From assembly GCA_011799875.1 (NCBI GenBank), contig CM022298.1, positions 266,540,590 through 266,604,589 on the forward strand: a stretch of DNA of 64,000 bases. The letters run 5' to 3'. Below the pieces are notes generated by a model. It did no database searches and had not been told where the DNA came from. It saw nothing but the letters and a program-made list of their open reading frames with translations. This DNA comes from Thinopyrum elongatum (taxonomy: Eukaryota; Streptophyta; Magnoliopsida; Poales; Poaceae). Position numbers and translations under genes: made by a program. Below are positions 61,165-64,000 of this stretch, in pieces (positions within the stretch are counted from its first letter, which is position 1; every line of letters starts with the position of its first letter).

Positions 61165-61610
61165 TGTGCGATGCATTAATCACAAATGTTGATGTAGAAA
61201 AACCGTCAAAAAAGATGCAAATTATTTGCGATGAATGATACATCAAACACAGTTCTGATTTTAGTTGTGTGTGCGATGCGGGGCATATGGTTGATCCATA
61301 CGAACTGTTTGCGATGAGACAGAACAACAGAAACGGGCCGCCAGATCAAGGTGTGTGCGATATACGGCATACACTTCGCTCCGATGAACCATTTGCGATG
61401 ATCGAGGTGAACACAAATGATTCAGCGTAACAAGATGTGTGTGATACCCAGCAAACAGGTCGGTAATCAGAATTGTGTGCGATCATTATAGACAGCCCAT
61501 ACGGTCTTTTTTTGTGAATTGTGTGCTCGTCAGGGCACAAAGTTCAACAAACCAACCTGTGGGTGATAATGTAGAAGATCTCTGTCGAATACGTATTACT
61601 AACCGTCTGC
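61165..61610. repeat. Subterminal repeats of the CACTA element
   Basis: Two short words alternate: TGTGCGAT (61165, 61270, 61354 and variants near 61436 and 61477) and TTGCGATGA (61226, 61308, 61393). Mean spacing is about 40-45 bp. Weaker copies follow (TGGGTGATAA near 61560, CTGCGATGAG near 61607). Confidence 0.75.
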
Positions 61611-61688
61611 GATGAGATTGACAGGAAAAACAGAGATAACAAATTAATATGAGCAAACGGAAACAGAGATCTATACAGTCTGCTTAAT

Positions 61689-62066
61689 TTAGTCCTTCTT
61701 CTTCTTGTTGTTGTTGTTGGATGGCCCTGCGACATCGTCTTGACGAGGACGCTTCTTGCCGCTGACCGTTGGATTTTCATCGCCACCACCATCGTCATCG
61801 TCATTGATGTTGTCGTCCTCTTCCTCCTCGTTCGACCATTCCTCCTCATCATCATCGTCGTCCTCTTCTTTGTCCTCCGACGGCTCCTCGTCCGTCTGGT
61901 TGTTGTCTGACGACTCCGGAGGCGGCGTCCCTTCCATGATCCGGATATAATCGAGGTCTAGGCTCGATGCTGGACTCATGGAAGATGATCCGGATGATTT
62001 AGATGTTGACCTATCATCAGGCGCCACACTGCTGGTCGAACTGTCGTCCTCGCTGTCGCTCGACAT
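61689..62066 (-). CDS. Small acidic, Ser/Asp/Glu-rich protein in the CACTA element
   Basis: 125 codons from ATG 62066 (MSSDSEDDSSTSSVAPDD) to TAA 61689-61691. An upstream ATG at 62195 would add 43 residues; 62066 is preferred because a TATA-like TTTTTATAC lies just upstream and the composition changes there. The protein is Ser-rich, then very acidic (runs of D and E), then basic with a nuclear-signal-like KKRPRQDD and a terminal poly-Lys (NNNNKKKK). It resembles short acidic proteins often predicted inside grass transposons, but I know no function. It could be a first exon or a chromatin-associated protein. Confidence 0.5.
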   Translation of the reverse strand: MSSDSEDDSSTSSVAPDDRSTSKSSGSSSMSPASSLDLDYIRIMEGTPPPESSDNNQTDEEPSEDKEEDDDDDEEEWSNEEEEDDNINDDDDGGGDENPTVSGKKRPRQDDVAGPSNNNNKKKKD

Positions 62067-62361
62067 GGCTGCGGTCGTATAAAAACCGCGAGAAAGCAAG
62101 ATTGCAGATTGTGTGCAAGTGTGTAGCGTGGCCTGCCGAGGATGATGAAGATGGTGGACACTTAAGCGAGGTATGCAGAGAAGAGGAAATGCCAATTGCA
62201 GCGGGGGTTGACGTATTATCTAACCGCTGATATAATCAACCGCAATTATTTGTACCTAGTCGCTCCAAATTCCAGGGGTTGCGTAGTTCTCAATGTGATA
62301 ATTAATTACGCACACGCGTTGGAGCGTCCAAATATGAAACAAGCATTTTTTGTAGTACTTC

Positions 62362-62598
62362 TACTCCCTCCGTACCGGCGACCTAGGTGGGGGAAAACGA
62401 GATAACTTGATGATTACTATTTGGTAATCAATACCATTGCGTGCAGAGAATTGACCATTGCATGCATGTTATGCTAAGTAGTCTGAAGTCATTGAATGCA
62501 TACTAGCCGCAGGACTCCTATTGGCTGATTTCTTTTTTCAGGACAAAAACAAGGAACGAGTTTTAGGATTATGCACCGGTACCGGTACGAACGGAGTA
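62362..62598. mobile_element. Stowaway-like MITE
   Basis: TA then CTCCCTCCGTACCGG at the left (62362-62378), and CCGGTACGAACGGAG then TA at the right (62582-62598). The 15-bp ends are inverted with 13 matches. TA duplication and CTCCCTCCGT-type ends define Stowaway MITEs of grasses. It lies between the two small genes of element F. No coding capacity. Confidence 0.75.
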
Positions 62599-62779
62599 GG
62601 ACAGTTGGCAAGCAATACATTGAGCTCTTCTTATTGATGAAGCCAGTAATAATCAAACTACAAAGGAAAAGAAAAAAAGACAAAGGAAAATACCTGCACG
62701 ACTCTTCGCGTAACATCAATGGCATAGGACCTAGATGTGCATTACTTAGAGCACATCTAGATGTGCTTTAGCAATACTG

Positions 62780-63226
62780 TCAAACAAAACCCCTAATCAT
62801 AATTGCAAACATCACATAGAACATGGCTAATGCGACAACCACAACTACACATGCTAGTTCCTTCTTGTCTCTTGCTTTCATCTGTTGCCTGTGATTGATT
62901 CTTTCTTGCTTCATTGTACTGATTGTACATTCCAGATCAGCCAGTTTCTTCTTTAGCTTTACGTTATCTCCTGCGAGCTTGGTGATAACACTCCTAGCCC
63001 TGCCATGCCATTCTTCATCCAGCCAGTTAACAAAGGCACAAGCCTCATATCCCTGCCAATGTTAAATAGTATTTAGGATGAGCGGTGGCATTAACTCAAG
63101 TAAAATGATGAACTTAGCACTAACCTCTAAGGGGCAACTGAGAAACCGCCTGCCAATGTCGAGTCCCTCCATGCATACATGTCGAGCGGGAGTGTGCCCG
63201 TGCACACAACTCAGCTTTTGGTACAT
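62780..63226 (-). CDS. GRF-type zinc-finger protein with coiled coil and C-terminal membrane segment (two exons)
   Basis: Exon 1 is 63226-63125 (34 codons), the intron 63124-63053 (GTTAGTGC...TTGGCAG, 72 nt), exon 2 63052-62780, stop TGA. Together 124 aa. The first part has CVHGHTPARHVCMEG, GRRFLSCP and, across the junction, GYEACAFVNW: the C/H, GRRF-CP and C-F-W pattern of GRF zinc fingers, which bind nucleic acid. A helical, Lys-rich coiled coil follows (KLKKKLADLECTISTMKQE), then a hydrophobic stretch VVVVVALAMFYVMFAIMI that looks like a tail-anchor. The finger/coiled-coil/membrane-tail layout is common among plant predicted proteins. The start may be further upstream: frame stays open through SEFCATEM, and TCTAACTCCAG near 63275 could be an acceptor. 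Confidence 0.68.
63053..63124 (-). other. Intron of the GRF-type gene
   Basis: Minus-strand GTTAGT donor and TTGGCAG acceptor, phase 0. Splicing fuses CPLE to GYEACAF and completes the zinc-finger pattern, which is the main reason to accept it. Confidence 0.75.
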
Positions 63227-63290
63227 CTCGGTGGCGCAAAACTCGGAGTTGAACTCGTGTTGCAGGAATCTGGAGTTAGATAAAAATTGT

Positions 63291-63575
63291 GTTAAAATTT
63301 CAGCCCAATCGGAGTTACGGATGTCCAGAAATTTAAGCAACGGTGAAAGGCCAGAATCTGGGAACGCAGAAACAGAAGGAAACAAAGAGAGAGATCCAAT
63401 ATCGGAGGGGATATCTCCCCTCCGCCACCATGGAGGCCATGGACTAGAGGGGGAAAAACCCTCCTCCCATCTAGGGGGGAGGCCAAGGAAAGAAGAAGAA
63501 GGAGGGGGGCTCTCTCCCCCTCTCTCCCGGTGGCGCTGGAATGCCGCCTGCAGGTTTGTTCTTCCCCCCTTTTTT
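63291..63575 (-). mobile_element. LTR-like fragment at right edge
   Basis: On the minus strand it contains ATCCGTAACTCCGAT (63308-63322), identical to a 15-mer in the LTR of element A, followed by TGGGCTGAAATTTT. It also holds GGAGGGGATATCTCCCCTCC (63416 region), a palindrome, and GC-rich sequence like that of Triticeae LTRs. Limits uncertain; no coding sequence supported. Confidence 0.4.
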
Positions 63576-63579
63576 TTAG

Positions 63580-63700
63580 TTTTGTTTTTTTAGTTTCTTC
63601 TAGTTTAGTTTCTGTTTTAGTTTTATTTTCAGTTTAGTTTTAGTTTTAGTTTTAGTTTATTTTAGTTTAGTTTATTTTAGATTAGTTTTAGTTTTAGTTT
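63580..63700. repeat. TTTAGT/TTTTAG low-complexity run
   Basis: Irregular repeats of TTTAGT and TTTTAG on the + strand. It is not the plant telomere repeat TTTAGGG. Confidence 0.8.
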
Positions 63701-64000
63701 AGAAGAAGAAGAGGAGTAGAAGGAGGAGGAGGAGGGAGGAAAGCGGAGGATGAGGTAGTAGAGAATAAGAAGCGCAAAGAAGAAGAGAATAAGAAGAATA
63801 ATAAGAAGCAGAAGAACAGAAGAATACTCATCATACTCCTATCATAAGTACAGGTGGGGGGGGGGGCAGCCTCCTCTCCTCCTCTCCTCCTCCTCCCCTC
63901 CTCCTCCTCTCCTCCTCAATCCCCCTCCTCCTCCTCTCCTTCCTCCTCCTCCTCCTCCTCCTCCTCCTCCTCCCCTCCTCCTCCTCCTCCCTCCGCTCCC
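63701..64000. repeat. Purine-rich then CTC/TCC-rich low-complexity DNA
   Basis: AGAAGAAGAGGAG-type purine tract (63701-63835), a short mixed stretch with a G10 run near 63857, then CTCCTC/TCCTCC pyrimidine repeats to the window end. No gene seen. Confidence 0.85.

Larger units (their letters stand above)
61107..63290. mobile_element. Element F: CACTA DNA transposon, left end (right end not seen)
   Basis: CACTACTACAGGATGC at 61107 is a CACTA-type terminal repeat inside otherwise continuous LTR sequence. It is followed by about 450 bp of subterminal repeats, the usual binding sites of CACTA transposase (family knowledge). No matching inverted end was found to 64000, so the right limit given is only where LTR-like sequence starts. 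No transposase (TNPD-like) motif seen; the two small genes inside may be cargo. Confidence 0.72.

Noticed and set aside
63580..63700. Interstitial telomere repeat
   Set aside because: The unit is TTTAGT/TTTTAG, not the plant telomere unit TTTAGGG.

Overview
This window looks like intergenic chromatin of a large-genome grass, most likely the wheat/barley tribe (Triticeae). It is a stack of nested transposable elements and holds no convincing single-copy host gene. The evidence is several LTR retrotransposons with LTRs up to about 4 kb, Ty3/gypsy Del/Tekay-type and Tat-type polyproteins, a SIRE-type Ty1/copia element, a CACTA terminus and a Stowaway-like MITE. Assignment to Triticeae rests on recalled resemblance and is inference.

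Layout. (1) 1-316 and 13661-14352 are two halves of an older LTR (fragment X). It is split by element A (317-13660), a complete Ty3/gypsy chromovirus on the + strand with 4.1-kb LTRs, a 5-bp target duplication (AAGAG), initiator-Met-type primer site, gag-pol with a C-terminal chromodomain, and polypurine tract. (2) 14353-16291 is a broken fragment (Y) of an accessory gene of Tat-type gypsy elements, minus strand. (3) 16292-23677 is element B, a degenerate + strand Tat-type gypsy element with one LTR, gag and pol, cut off after pol. (4) 23678-36528 is element C, a minus-strand Tat-type element with two 0.46-kb LTRs, gag-pol, two RNase H domains, and a separate accessory gene on the opposite strand (24883-28851) with at least three visible introns. 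(5) 36529-39183 is a second accessory-gene fragment (Z), plus strand. (6) 39184-61106 is element D, a non-autonomous large retrotransposon derivative: 3.8-kb LTRs and a 3.1-kb non-coding interior whose PBS, PPT and pre-LTR sequence resemble element A. Its 3' LTR is split by element E (46867-59354, TSD TTCCC), a minus-strand SIRE-type copia element with a 1.2-kb-codon extra ORF downstream of pol and no recognisable RNase H. (7) From 61107 a CACTA DNA transposon (F) begins. It has regularly spaced subterminal repeats, an acidic-protein gene, a Stowaway-like MITE and a small spliced GRF-type zinc-finger gene with a C-terminal membrane segment. (8) 63291-64000 is an LTR-like piece followed by TTTAG-, GA- and CTC-rich low-complexity DNA.

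How it fits together. A inserted into X, D into Z, and E into D, so the relative order of these events can be read from the nesting. All polyprotein genes carry nonsense or frameshift changes, many one C-to-T (or G-to-A) step from a sense codon. That pattern fits decay of methylated, silenced DNA. The most unusual content is the intron-containing antisense gene carried by a retrotransposon (three diverged copies in the window), the large uncharacterised ORF of E, the A/D autonomous/non-autonomous similarity, and the two-gene cargo inside the CACTA element.
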